Shown here: one piece after another, positions 50,113 to 57,396 of the stretch
How positions within the stretch are numbered: the stretch's first letter is position 1
How the letters are laid out: each line of letters begins with the position of its first letter
NCBI GenBank assembly: GCA_018399015.1
Contig: CP073761.1
Span: 1,798,001 to 1,862,000 of the forward strand
Source: Cyanobium sp. M30B3
GTDB lineage: Bacteria; Cyanobacteriota; Cyanobacteriia; PCC-6307; Cyanobiaceae
DNA length: 64,000 nt
Direction: 5' to 3'
Made by a program: the position numbers and the translations under genes
Notes under the pieces: generated by a model
What the model was told of the DNA's origin: nothing
What the model saw: only the letters and a program-made list of their open reading frames with translations
The model's database searches: none

Positions 50113-51393
50113 ATGGCAGCGCCGGCAGCAGCGCCAAGAGACAAGCAAGACATCCTGATTCTGGCAATTGTGGCCGGCTATGCAGTGGCGTTCATCCTTA
50201 CAGGCGTCGCCTGGGCTGATCACAAAACAGTCCTCAATGGCATTACCGCCATCCTCAGCTCGCGCGATACTCTGCTAACCGATTATTTTGGAATTGCCGG
50301 TATTGGCGCCAGTCTTGTGCATACGGGCATCCTCACGTTGCTGGCTTGCGCAACCTACTACCAAACGCAAGCTCGGATCACAGGTGCGTCGCTGGCCTGT
50401 CTCTTCCTGTTGCTGGGCTTTGGTTTGTTTGGCAAGAACTTGTTGAATGTATGGTTCATCGTGATAGGGGTATGGAGCTACGCACGCTATCGAAGAGAAC
50501 CTTTCAGAGATCATATCAATACTGCGTTCTTTGGCGCCGCCTTGGCTCCTGTGGTCACCGAGATCATGTTCAGTTCCACGCTATCCGCCTCCTTTCGGGT
50601 GCCGCTTGCACTGGTGGTGGGTCTGGTGATCAGCTTTAGCCTCCCAGCAGTGGCAGCCCATCTCTTCCAAGCCCATCAAGGCTATTCGCTGTACAACGTG
50701 GGCTTCTGCGCCGGTGTGATCGGCATCCTGGTTGTGGCGATCCTCACCTCCTATGGGCTCGTACCTGAACCCGTCTTCATCTGGACAAGTGGTGACAACC
50801 TGCGCATGGGCAGCATGATGGGCTTGATGTTCAGCTCACTGATGACGCTGGGCCTGGGCCTGGACAGGCGAGCCATGGCGAAATTGGGCACACTCCGGCG
50901 CTGCACCGGCCAAGCACCCAGCGATTTCATCGCCCTGGCCGGACTGGGTGCCACACTGGTGAACATCGGGCTGATCGGGTTAATCGCCCTCGTTTATATT
51001 CTGGCTATCGGCGGTGATGTCAATGGACCTGTGATGGCAGGATGTCTTTCAGTGGCAGGTTTTGGCGCCTTCGGCAAGCACCCCTTCAACATCACACCTG
51101 TGATGCTCGGTGTGGTGCTGGGTTCCCTGGGCAAGCCATGGGGGCTCAATGATCCAGCGATTCAGCTGGCGGCACTGTTCTCAACCAATCTGGCCCCAAT
51201 CGCTGGACAGTTCGGCTGGCGTTGGGGAACAGTGGCCGGCTTCATTCATTCATCTGTGGCGCTGTCGGTGGTGGGCGTGCACGGAGGGCTCAATCTCTAT
51301 AACAACGGTTTTGCCGCTGGGCTGGTGGCCTGCGTGCTGGTGCCAGTGATCCGCTCCATGAAGGAAGGCGGCAGCGGCAGAGAAGAGTCCTGA
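50113..51393 (+). CDS. DUF1576 family membrane protein
   Basis: 426 residues with about ten membrane helices. Two half-repeats can be recognised: the first near FGIAGIGASLVHTGILTLL with FGLFGKNLLNVWF, the second near LAGLGATLVNIGLIGLI with FGAFGKHPFNITPVMLGVVLGS. The tail VVGVHGGLNLYNNGFAAGLVACVL is also typical of DUF1576. Function unknown; the repeat layout suggests a transporter or channel. Like the Na/Pi gene upstream, more AT-rich than the average of the window. Confidence 0.85.
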   Translation: MAAPAAAPRDKQDILILAIVAGYAVAFILTGVAWADHKTVLNGITAILSSRDTLLTDYFGIAGIGASLVHTGILTLLACATYYQTQARITGASLACLFLLLGFGLFGKNLLNVWFIVIGVWSYARYRREPFRDHINTAFFGAALAPVVTEIMFSSTLSASFRVPLALVVGLVISFSLPAVAAHLFQAHQGYSLYNVGFCAGVIGILVVAILTSYGLVPEPVFIWTSGDNLRMGSMMGLMFSSLMTLGLGLDRRAMAKLGTLRRCTGQAPSDFIALAGLGATLVNIGLIGLIALVYILAIGGDVNGPVMAGCLSVAGFGAFGKHPFNITPVMLGVVLGSLGKPWGLNDPAIQLAALFSTNLAPIAGQFGWRWGTVAGFIHSSVALSVVGVHGGLNLYNNGFAAGLVACVLVPVIRSMKEGGSGREES

Positions 51394-51721
51394 ACGCCGT
51401 TGCGCTGCCCCAAGCGTTCAGGCACTGAGCAGGGGCTCGGCCGCGTGGGCCATCAGGTTCCGAGCCACGTCCAAGGCCCTCGGGCAGAAGCTTCGGGCAC
51501 TGCAGATATCACTTCAACAAGTATCGCCAAACACAAAGCCTTGGTAGCCCGCGCAGGGATAGGCCTGTGTTCGCAGCAGCAGGCAATGCTCTGTCTTGGG
51601 TACCACACCGCAACCGGTGTCACAGGCGACCGCAGCACAGACGGAGCAGCGCTGCAATGGACAGTTGTGGGTTGAACCCATCAATGTTGACTGTGTATTG
51701 GATCAGATCACCAATGATCTG
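51394..51721. other. Intergenic region, no gene seen
   Basis: 328 bases, no supported gene. A minus-strand open stretch near 51420-51500 could be a decayed coding end, but nothing identifies it. The second half probably contains the start region of the coiled-coil gene. Confidence 0.45.
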
Positions 51722-52243
51722 ATGGACCAGCTCAAGCAGCAGATTGCTGCCCTGCTGCAGGAGGCGCAGAGCAGGATCGAACAGCTGCAATCGGAGCTCC
51801 AGACGGAACAGAAGCGCCGCCTCGCCGCTGAGCAGCAGCTGGAGACCCTGCAAGGGGAGTTGGCGCTCGAGCGGCAGCTGTGCGCTGCAGCCCAGGCGGA
51901 TGTGGCGCAGATTCACAGCGCGATTGCCGAACAGCTGGAGATTGCCGAGGCTGAGCACGAAGCCGAACAGGCCGCTCAGGCTGAGCAACAACGCCACTGG
52001 GTCGAGCAGATCGATGATCTGAAGGCCGAGCGGGACGTCCTCCAGGACGAACTGAGACAGGAGAGGTTCTGGCGTGAACAGCTCCAGAAGCGGATCGAAG
52101 CTCTCCGCCTCGCAGCGCTGAACTTGTTCGGAGGAGAACTGGTAAGGCCGCCGGCCCCCGGTGCCATGGCCGTTCCCAACTCCGTGGACGCGCTTCTGGT
52201 GACAGCGGGGCAGACCGGGAGGAAGTACTCCATACCGAACTGA
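51722..52243 (+). CDS. Coiled-coil protein, unknown function
   Basis: 173 residues dominated by a Gln/Glu/Arg/Leu/Ala heptad-type coiled coil from residue 3 to about 135 (MDQLKQQIAALLQEAQSRIEQL and following), then a non-coiled tail (PPAPGAMAVPNSVDALLVTAGQTGRKYSIPN). No signal peptide. The ATG at 51722 is one of several possible starts in the same frame. Position between the transporters and the accessory island marks the last core-like gene. Function not predictable. Confidence 0.65.
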   Translation: MDQLKQQIAALLQEAQSRIEQLQSELQTEQKRRLAAEQQLETLQGELALERQLCAAAQADVAQIHSAIAEQLEIAEAEHEAEQAAQAEQQRHWVEQIDDLKAERDVLQDELRQERFWREQLQKRIEALRLAALNLFGGELVRPPAPGAMAVPNSVDALLVTAGQTGRKYSIPN

Positions 52244-52268
52244 CCGCTACCGAGAGGATTCCGTTCAC

Positions 52269-52553
52269 TCAGGCCAGGATCGGGAAGCAGCCCTGCAGGC
52301 CTGTGACCAGAATCTGCACCACCACGGCGGTGATCAACAGACCCATCAGCCGCTGGAGCACCTGCTCCAGGGAGTCGCCCAGCCATCCCCGCAACTGCGG
52401 CGTGGCTAGCAAGAAGAGGTAAAAAGCCAGAGCCATCACCCCAATGATCAGGCTCACCAGCAGTCGGCCCCCCCCAAGAGGCGGGGGCCTCTGCCACCAC
52501 GGCGGCATCATGGGCGATTGCGCTGGCGGGCAGGGGCAGGTTCCCATCACCAA
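52269..52553 (-). pseudogene. MarC-family C-terminal remnant
   Basis: The last 60 or so residues read VSLIIGVMALAFYLFLLATPQL and EQVLQRLMGLLITAVVVQILVTGLQG, matching the C-terminal helices of MarC-family membrane proteins (RLMGLILAAIAVQ-type end). The first 30 residues (GTCPCPPAQSPMMPPWW) do not fit; in another frame the same DNA reads more like a MarC helix. This suggests a frameshift with the 5' part lost. Full-length MarC is about 200 residues; no intact copy is nearby. Moderate confidence in the family, lower in the details of decay. Confidence 0.45.
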
Positions 52554-52677
52554 GTGCAGACGAGAACCACTCCGTAGGTGAGAGCCACCACGCGGCTGAT
52601 CCGGCGCAGCCGTTCCCGGCTCCCCGCTCCGGCCTGGCCCACCACGCTGAGCTGGCCCACGGTGAGCGCGGCCACGT

Positions 52678-52875
52678 TCATGGCGTTCGGCCGGGGAGAC
52701 CCATGGCCTGAGCCCCGTAATGGCGCGTCATGTCGGCCTGCATGTGCCAGGCGCTCAGCAGGGTTTTGGCGATACGGCGCAGCTCGGCCGGATCATCACA
52801 GGCGTCAATGGCCCGGGTCTGGGTTTCCAGCGTGAACCGGCGGCTGAGGGAAAGGTCGAAATCAGTGCTGGCCAC
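52678..52875 (-). CDS. Small conserved-type hypothetical protein
   Basis: 65 residues: MASTDFDLSLSRRFTLETQTRAIDACDDPAELRRIAKTLLSAWHMQADMTRHYGAQAMG. A helical protein with a conserved-looking centre (DPAELRRIAKTLL). I recall similar small proteins in marine picocyanobacteria but cannot name the family. Good coding feel: acidic-basic balance and a clean ATG. Divergent from nothing; 58 bases from the dcd gene, same strand. Confidence 0.6.
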   Translation of the reverse strand: MASTDFDLSLSRRFTLETQTRAIDACDDPAELRRIAKTLLSAWHMQADMTRHYGAQAMGLPGRTP

Positions 52876-52933
52876 CGCAATGCTCCAAACACTACAAAAC
52901 GTAACAAGAGTGACACTGTTGCCGTAGGCGGGT

Positions 52934-53458
52934 TCAGAAGCTGAGGTGGGTCTGGCCGGCGAAGCGGCCGGCGTAGCGCTCGCTGCCCTCCAGCTTCTGG
53001 AACACGAACTGGCAGATCGGCAGCCCCGGAGCCACGGCCAGGGGCGCCGGGCCGAAATTGCTCATCTCCAGCACCTGCTGGCTGTCGATGCCGGGCCCCA
53101 TGAACGGGGCGCTGATGTGCACCATCAGGCCGAGGCGGGCAAAGCGGCTGCGACCCTCCAGCCAGCCACAGATCCCGGGCCCGAGGGTGAGCCGCTCGCG
53201 GGTGATGCCCAGCACGGTTTCGCCGGGCATGATCAGGATGCTGCCCCCCTGTTCCACCTCGATCTTGTCGGTGAAGGCGCGGTAGTCGGTGTCGTCGCCC
53301 ACCTCGATCACCTGGTGCACCTTGCGGAACACGCGAAAGGTGCTGGCCAGGGTGAGATCCACGGAGGCTGGCCCAACCCGTTCCGCGCAGAACGGGGAGA
53401 TGGTGATGGCCCCCTCGGCAATGGCGGCGAGGATGGCCTGTTTGCCGAGAACGGACAT
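52934..53458 (-). CDS. dcd: dCTP deaminase family protein (dUTPase fold)
   Basis: 174 residues. Deaminates dCTP to dUTP, or in bifunctional forms on to dUMP, feeding thymidylate synthesis. GPASVDLTLASTFRVF, IMPGETVLGITRERLTLGPGICGWLEGRSRFARLGLMVHISA and PICQFVFQKLEGSERYAGRFAGQTHLSF carry the family motifs, with SRFARLG the nucleotide loop. MSVLGKQAILAAIAEGAI is the normal N-terminus. Upstream sequence carries a piece of the HNH-HIT gene. The right end of the core chromosome may lie here. Confidence 0.93.
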   Translation of the reverse strand: MSVLGKQAILAAIAEGAITISPFCAERVGPASVDLTLASTFRVFRKVHQVIEVGDDTDYRAFTDKIEVEQGGSILIMPGETVLGITRERLTLGPGICGWLEGRSRFARLGLMVHISAPFMGPGIDSQQVLEMSNFGPAPLAVAPGLPICQFVFQKLEGSERYAGRFAGQTHLSF

Positions 53459-53518
53459 GGTGCGGCATACCGGGCTGAAACCGTAGTCGGCAGCCAGCAC
53501 GACCAGGCCCACCCCAGT

Positions 53519-53584
53519 TCCGGCCCGGCGCAGGACGCGGGCCGCCGGATCCTGGGGGAAGACGTGACCCAGGTCGCTACACCA
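53519..53584 (+). pseudogene. HNH-HIT gene fragment A
   Basis: About 65 bases nearly identical to the segment coding PAQDVARRILGEDVTQ in the intact gene at 57056 (equivalent to about 57175-57240), with a few substitutions and small gaps. No open frame. It sits in the upstream region of dcd. First of four fragments; see findings. Confidence 0.75.
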
Positions 53585-53646
53585 CCAACCCAAGGATCTG
53601 TCCCCCAATCGCCATCACCTCCTCCAGTTGGGAGTGGAGCCCACGT

Positions 53647-53895
53647 TCAGGCAGGCAGCACGATCTGGTGCAGGCCCACAAAGTCACTCGCCAGCGCAGG
53701 GTCGCCGTCTTCCAGCAGCATGGCGATCACCTCTTGGAGGTTGGCCTGCAGTTCATCGAGGGTCTCGCCCTGGCTGTGAGCACCCGGGAATCCCGGAACG
53801 TGGCCAACGAGCAGACCGGTTTCTGTACAGCGCTCGATCACGGCAGGGAAGGAACGCCCAGCCCTATCTGGTTTGTGTGCGCTCACCGTAGACAT
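53647..53895 (-). CDS. HicB-like antitoxin
   Basis: 82 residues with the HicB core: FPAVIERCTETGLLVGHVPGFPGAHSQGETLDELQANLQEVIAMLLEDGD. This is the partial RNase-H-like fold that binds HicA; no extra C-terminal DNA-binding domain is present, as in short HicB proteins. Starts MSTVSAH. The hicA gene usually precedes hicB; here a broken hicA lies at 53943-54139 on the same strand. With its toxin damaged, the antitoxin is likely an orphan. Confidence 0.8.
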   Translation of the reverse strand: MSTVSAHKPDRAGRSFPAVIERCTETGLLVGHVPGFPGAHSQGETLDELQANLQEVIAMLLEDGDPALASDFVGLHQIVLPA

Positions 53896-53942
53896 TCCCT
53901 CTGGACTGGCTGATGGGGAGGGGAAGGGCATGGAGACACTCT

Positions 53943-54139
53943 CTACAAGCCGCCCACGCAGAGCTCCAGGCTGCCGATGAGTGCTTCGATCGAGCAGCCC
54001 AGCTGGCTGGCCACATCCTTGAGGATCTGCCGCAAGGTGCCGACCCTCAGGGGCTTGTGGGCAGGAATGGTGAGGTGCTACTGCGGCGCCGCAGGCGCAC
54101 GGCCAGGAGCTGGCCGTTGACGTCCCGCGGAATCCTCAC
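53943..54139 (-). pseudogene. HicA toxin remnant with internal deletion
   Basis: Read on the minus strand, it begins VRIPRDVNGQLLAVRLRRR, a HicA N-terminus (mRNA interferase, YcfA family), and ends LTIPAHKPLRVGTLRQILKDV, then ASQLGCSIEALIGSL, the HicA C-terminus. The middle, which should hold the catalytic His in RxxGSH, is missing and an in-frame TAG sits at the join. The toxin cannot be functional. Located upstream of hicB in the expected order. Identified by motif comparison only. Confidence 0.6.
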
Positions 54140-54190
54140 GGCGCCAGCAGTTCCTGCCGCAGGTGATGGAGGCGGATCAGGGGCGGCGCC

Positions 54191-54219
54191 TCGCCGATGC
54201 CTACCCGGTGACGCCGGGC
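54191..54219 (+). pseudogene. HNH-HIT gene fragment E
   Basis: 29 consecutive bases identical to 57753-57781 of the intact gene, the segment coding ADAYPVTPG at the start of the HIT domain. The flanks do not match. Too long for chance in a window of this size, though short. Confidence 0.65.
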
Positions 54220-54257
54220 GATGAAGGCGATGAACGTCATGGGATCGATTGATCAGT

Positions 54258-54923
54258 TCATGTCTTCTCCCAGATGCTCTCCAGCTCAAGCACCAATCCC
54301 GGCAACATGTCGCCGCCCTCCAGACGCAGGGCGTTCTCCAGCCGCTGCGGTGCCGTTGGCACGCCGGCTTCGGGGCGGGCCGGCCAGATCTCCACGGCCC
54401 GCTGCTCCGGGAACAGCAGCCAACCCAGCTGGGCCCCATTGGCTTGGTAGACCTCCATCTTGCGGCGCAGGGCATCGGCGCCGCGGGGGCCTGCGTCGCT
54501 GGCACTGGCCAGCTCGATCACCAGATCGGGGCAGAGGGGTGGGAACGTGCGGCGTTGCTCAGGAGTGAGCGCCTGCCAGCGCTCCCGGCGCACCACGGCG
54601 GCATCAGGGCTGAGCACTGAACCATCAGCGAGGCGAAAGCCGGTGGAGCTGTCGAACACCTCCCAGCATCCCCTCAGATCAGCCAAGGACTGGAGCCGAG
54701 TCAGCAGGCGTGTGTTGCGGCGACCGGTCTCGCCTCCGGTAGGGGTCATCGTGATCAGCTGGCCATCGGCAGCGAGTTCCAGCACTGCGTCAGGGTTGGC
54801 CTCGCACACCTGCGCGAACTGCTCCGGGGACAGCCGCAGATCGTGCGGCAGCAGCAAGGGCGCCAAGCCGGAAACGGCAGCTTCGGGCGCGGCTGGAGCG
54901 GCAGCAGGTGGAGCGAACGTCAT
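54258..54923 (-). CDS. Uma2 family (DUF820) predicted endonuclease
   Basis: 221 residues. The family core is visible: LELAADGQLITMTPTGGETGRRNTRLLTRLQS, STGFRLADGSVLSPDAAVVRRERW, PLCPDLVIELASASDAG and LRRKMEVYQANGAQLGWLLFPEQRAVEIW. The PD-(D/E)XK catalytic residues are the Asp in SPDAAV and the Glu/Lys of IELASAS and RRKMEVY. Uma2 proteins are numerous in cyanobacteria, role unknown, and often near transposons or toxin-antitoxin genes. Start at 54923 chosen for the family N-terminus, following an Ala/Pro-rich tail. Confidence 0.85.
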   Translation of the reverse strand: MTFAPPAAAPAAPEAAVSGLAPLLLPHDLRLSPEQFAQVCEANPDAVLELAADGQLITMTPTGGETGRRNTRLLTRLQSLADLRGCWEVFDSSTGFRLADGSVLSPDAAVVRRERWQALTPEQRRTFPPLCPDLVIELASASDAGPRGADALRRKMEVYQANGAQLGWLLFPEQRAVEIWPARPEAGVPTAPQRLENALRLEGGDMLPGLVLELESIWEKT

Positions 54924-55046
54924 CTCCCCTGGGTGGCGGATCCTCAGCTTAAGCCGGCTCACGCCGCCGAACGTTTGTTCAAGCGCGGCCAGCCGCCGCC
55001 CTCCCGGCGGAACAGCAAGGCGTCGTCGTCGAGGGCGTCGCGATCC

Positions 55047-55445
55047 AGGTTCACCTTCAACGGCATCACCCGCTGCGAGAAGGGCAGCTACGCCCTGGTG
55101 GGCGGCGAGGAGCTGAGCGACGCCGAGCGCGACCAGCTGCTGGCGCTGTGCCGCCAGCGCCTGGGTGCTTTCCGCGATGACGCCGATCAGCGGCTCGATC
55201 AAAGTCCGGGTGTTCACCCGCGCCAGGGGCCGCTGCGAGTGCTGCGGCGCCGGCTGTTGCTCAGCAGACTCCGCACCAGCGGGCCCTGGAGGTGGACCAC
55301 ATCGTGCCCAGCAACCAGGGCGGCACAGGCGACCTCAGCAACCTGCAGGCCCTGTGCTTTCGCTGCAATGCCGGCAAGCGCGAGACGGGCTGTGTGTTCT
55401 ACGCGCTGGAGGGCAGCGGCCGGGTGCTGCTGGAAAACGAGCTGA
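55047..55445 (+). pseudogene. HNH-HIT gene fragment B
   Basis: Homologous to about 57270-57740 of the intact gene but with two internal deletions and at least two frameshifts: it covers NGITRCEKGSYALVGGEELSDAERDQLL, then RARGRCECCGA of the HNH domain, VDHIVP, SNLQALCFRCNAGKRE and finally GCVFYALEGSGRVLLENE. The linker before the HNH domain and the linker after it are lost. Not translatable as one protein. Confidence 0.8.
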
Positions 55446-55448
55446 GGA

Positions 55449-55718
55449 TCAGAGCCTGACAACCAATGCCTTCCGACTCAACTCAATGAGGACGTGACTT
55501 TCGAACAGGTGGATCAGCTCCGGCAGAGCACGAAGCAGCAACGCAGTGAGATCCGGATTGAAGACAACACGTTGATCACGATCCGCGATGGCGGAAATCA
55601 CCTGATCGGAGCTGCGATTGCCTGCTGGTAGATCAAGGGTATGCTGAACATCGCATCCCAATACCTCCAGAGGCCGAACGAGAGATCGAGGCAGCTGGGC
55701 ATCCAGCAGGATTCTCAT
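55449..55718 (-). CDS. DUF5615 PIN-like toxin, probably internally deleted
   Basis: 89 residues. The N-terminus MRILLDAQLPRSLVRPLEVLGCDVQHTLDLPAGNRSSDQVI is typical of DUF5615 PIN-like proteins with the first catalytic Asp in LLDAQLP. After RDQRVVF the usual TKDxDF region, with the second acidic residues, is missing, and the sequence resumes as NPDLTALLLRALPELIHLFESHVLIELS, a normal C-terminus. About 25-30 residues appear lost in frame. Partner of the DUF433 gene just upstream (overlap four bases). Likely inactive as a nuclease. Confidence 0.7.
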   Translation of the reverse strand: MRILLDAQLPRSLVRPLEVLGCDVQHTLDLPAGNRSSDQVISAIADRDQRVVFNPDLTALLLRALPELIHLFESHVLIELSRKALVVRL

Positions 55719-55948
55719 GCAGAGAGAAGTTCAATGCGCTGAACTCGTGAAAGCTGAGTTGCGTACTCCAGCACTGCTGTGATGTCGCCAGACTCAAGAT
55801 CAGGGTAATCGGCAAGAATTTCCGACGCACTCATTCCTGCAGACAGCAATTCAAGTATCATCTCCACGGGATAACGCAAACCGCGGATCGTTGGCTTCCC
55901 GTGACAGATCTCAGGATCGATGGTGATGCGACCAAGCTGGTCTGTCAT
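55715..55948 (-). CDS. DUF433 antitoxin
   Basis: 77 residues: LGRITIDPEICHGKPTIRGLRYPVEMILELLSAGMSASEILADYPDLESGDITAVLEYA is the DUF433 domain, a MerR-like winged helix used as antitoxin for DUF5615 PIN-like toxins. The start at 55948 gives the family N-terminus. Overlaps the DUF5615 gene by four bases, as is usual for such pairs. Confidence 0.9.
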   Translation of the reverse strand: MTDQLGRITIDPEICHGKPTIRGLRYPVEMILELLSAGMSASEILADYPDLESGDITAVLEYATQLSRVQRIELLSA

Positions 55949-56046
55949 GGCGGTTCCCTGGCTTTTCCAGCCTAAGCGGCACAGAGGCTCATGACGATCA
56001 GCTGGATTTGGCGCTGACATGGGGGTCCTTGGTGGGTCTCCCCTTA

Positions 56047-56446
56047 CAAGTTCCACCCGCGTCACACCCCACACCAGCCCTCTCCTCCCAGGCCAGGATC
56101 CCCCCATGCCCCCGCCCCCCTCCGCCACCTACGAGCGCCTGCGGCACTACATCGCCGAACGCATGCGCATGAGCCACATCTACCAACCGCTGATGCTCGT
56201 GGAGCTGCTCGGGCGCCGCAGCCCGGCCCCGGCGCAGGACGTGGCCCGCCGGATCCTGGGCGAGGACGTGACCCAGATCGAGTACTACACCGAGCGCGTG
56301 AAGCGGATGGTGGGCAAGGTGCTCACCGGTAACGGCATCACCCGCTGCGAGCGGGGCACCTACGCCCTGGTGGGCGGCGAGGAGCTGAGCGACGCCGAGC
56401 GCGACCAGCTGCTGGAGGTCTGCCGCCAGCGCCTCGATGCCTTCCG
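56047..56446 (+). repeat. Direct repeat copy 1 (HNH-HIT 5' region)
   Basis: About 400 bases, near-identical to 56995-57396. It includes the upstream flank (ACAAGTTCCACCCGCGTCAC), the start codon and the first 110 or so codons of the HNH-HIT gene. The two copies flank the BrnT/BrnA pair. Confidence 0.85.
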
Positions 56447-56501
56447 CGGGCTACGCGCACAGAATGTCACCGACAGGGTCAGGAACCGTGAAGTGGCTTG
56501 A
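56106..56501 (+). pseudogene. HNH-HIT gene fragment C (N-terminal 113 residues)
   Basis: Starts with the same MPPPPSATYERLRHYIAER as the intact gene and matches it to RLDAFR (residue 113), then diverges into an unrelated 18-residue tail ending at 56501. Could still be translated as a 131-residue truncated protein, since its start and upstream sequence are intact. Lacks both the HNH and HIT domains. Confidence 0.75.
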
Positions 56502-56685
56502 CCCCAAAAGGTTGATCAGGCAGGCCAGGGCGTCTGATCACGCCATTGGCAAAGTCTTCTTCAGTGAGCTCCGGGATCTCTTCATATTCCTCGGGCTGAA
56601 TCTCATGCGCATCAACGCGCTCTAGATCAGAGTGGATCTCCCGATGAGCGGAGGTGCGGGAGAAAACGACGTTGTTCTCGGTCAT
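56479..56685 (-). CDS. BrnA-like antitoxin, C-terminally truncated
   Basis: 68 residues. VDAHEIQPEEYEEIPELTEEDFANGVIRR is the BrnA signature. Full BrnA ends in a ribbon-helix-helix domain (SIRLDxxVLxxFR type); here the sequence stops after GLPDQPFGVKPLHGS at the edge of fragment C. The DNA-binding part is therefore gone. Overlaps the BrnT gene 3' end by 59 bases, with the toxin upstream, as expected for a brnTA operon. Confidence 0.75.
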   Translation of the reverse strand: MTENNVVFSRTSAHREIHSDLERVDAHEIQPEEYEEIPELTEEDFANGVIRRPGLPDQPFGVKPLHGS

Positions 56686-56917
56686 TTGCCTTACGCATGG
56701 AGATGATGTGCTTGATGCCGTTGCGCTCCGTATAGACCACGATCACAGCGCGACCTCGAAGCAATCCAAAACAAACGATCCTCTCCTCACCATAGTCTCT
56801 CCTGCGATCGGGGGCTTGGATGGTGGGACCAGCACAAACGCTCTCCGCATCGAGAAAGTCGAGGCCGCGCTCCTCAAGGGTGCGCAGCCGCTTGCGCGGA
56901 TCAAAGCGGATCCTCAT
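56627..56917 (-). CDS. BrnT-like toxin
   Basis: 96 residues with the BrnT core: RIRFDPRKRLRTLEERGLDFLDAESVCAG, DRRRDYGEERIVCFGLLRGRAVIVVYTERNGIKHIISMRKANDREQRRF. BrnT is a RelE-fold ribonuclease, and the RIISxRKA-type end with Arg/Lys/His residues is intact here. With the antitoxin truncated, free toxin control would be altered; whether the toxin is active is unknown. Confidence 0.85.
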   Translation of the reverse strand: MRIRFDPRKRLRTLEERGLDFLDAESVCAGPTIQAPDRRRDYGEERIVCFGLLRGRAVIVVYTERNGIKHIISMRKANDREQRRFLPHLRSSGDPL

Positions 56918-56994
56918 GCGGGGTGGCTTGGGCCGGGCAGGCAGCGTGACCAGTCAGAGCGGATCAGCATGGCTATGAGGAAAGGTTGCAAGGG

Positions 56995-57396
56995 ACAAGT
57001 TCCACCCGCGTCACACCCCGCACCAGCCCTGGCTTGACGGCGCCAGGATCCCCCCATGCCCCCGCCCCCCTCCGCCACCTACCAGCGCCTGCGGCTCTAC
57101 ATCGCCGAACGCATGCGCATGAGCCACATCTACCAACCGCTCATGCTGATGGAGCTCCTCGGCCGCCGCAGCCCGGCCCCAGCGCAGGACGTGGCCCGCC
57201 GGATCCTGGGGGAGGACGTGACCCAAATCGATTACTACACAGAGCGCGTCAAGCGCATGGTGGGCAAGGTGCTCACGGGCAACGGCATCACCCGCTGTGA
57301 GCAGGGCACCTACGCCCTGGTGGGCGGCGACGAGCTGAGCGACGCCGAGCGCGACCAGCTGCTGCAGCTCTGCCGCCAGCGCCTCGATGCCTTCCG
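56995..57396 (+). repeat. Direct repeat copy 2 (HNH-HIT 5' region)
   Basis: Second copy of the roughly 400-base repeat, near-identical to 56047-56446, here continuing into the intact gene. Differences are mainly synonymous or in the untranslated part. Confidence 0.85.

Noticed and set aside
51420-51500. Possible decayed coding end on the minus strand
   Set aside because: The reading (ALDVARNLMAHAAEPLL) does not match a family I can name, and there is no start.
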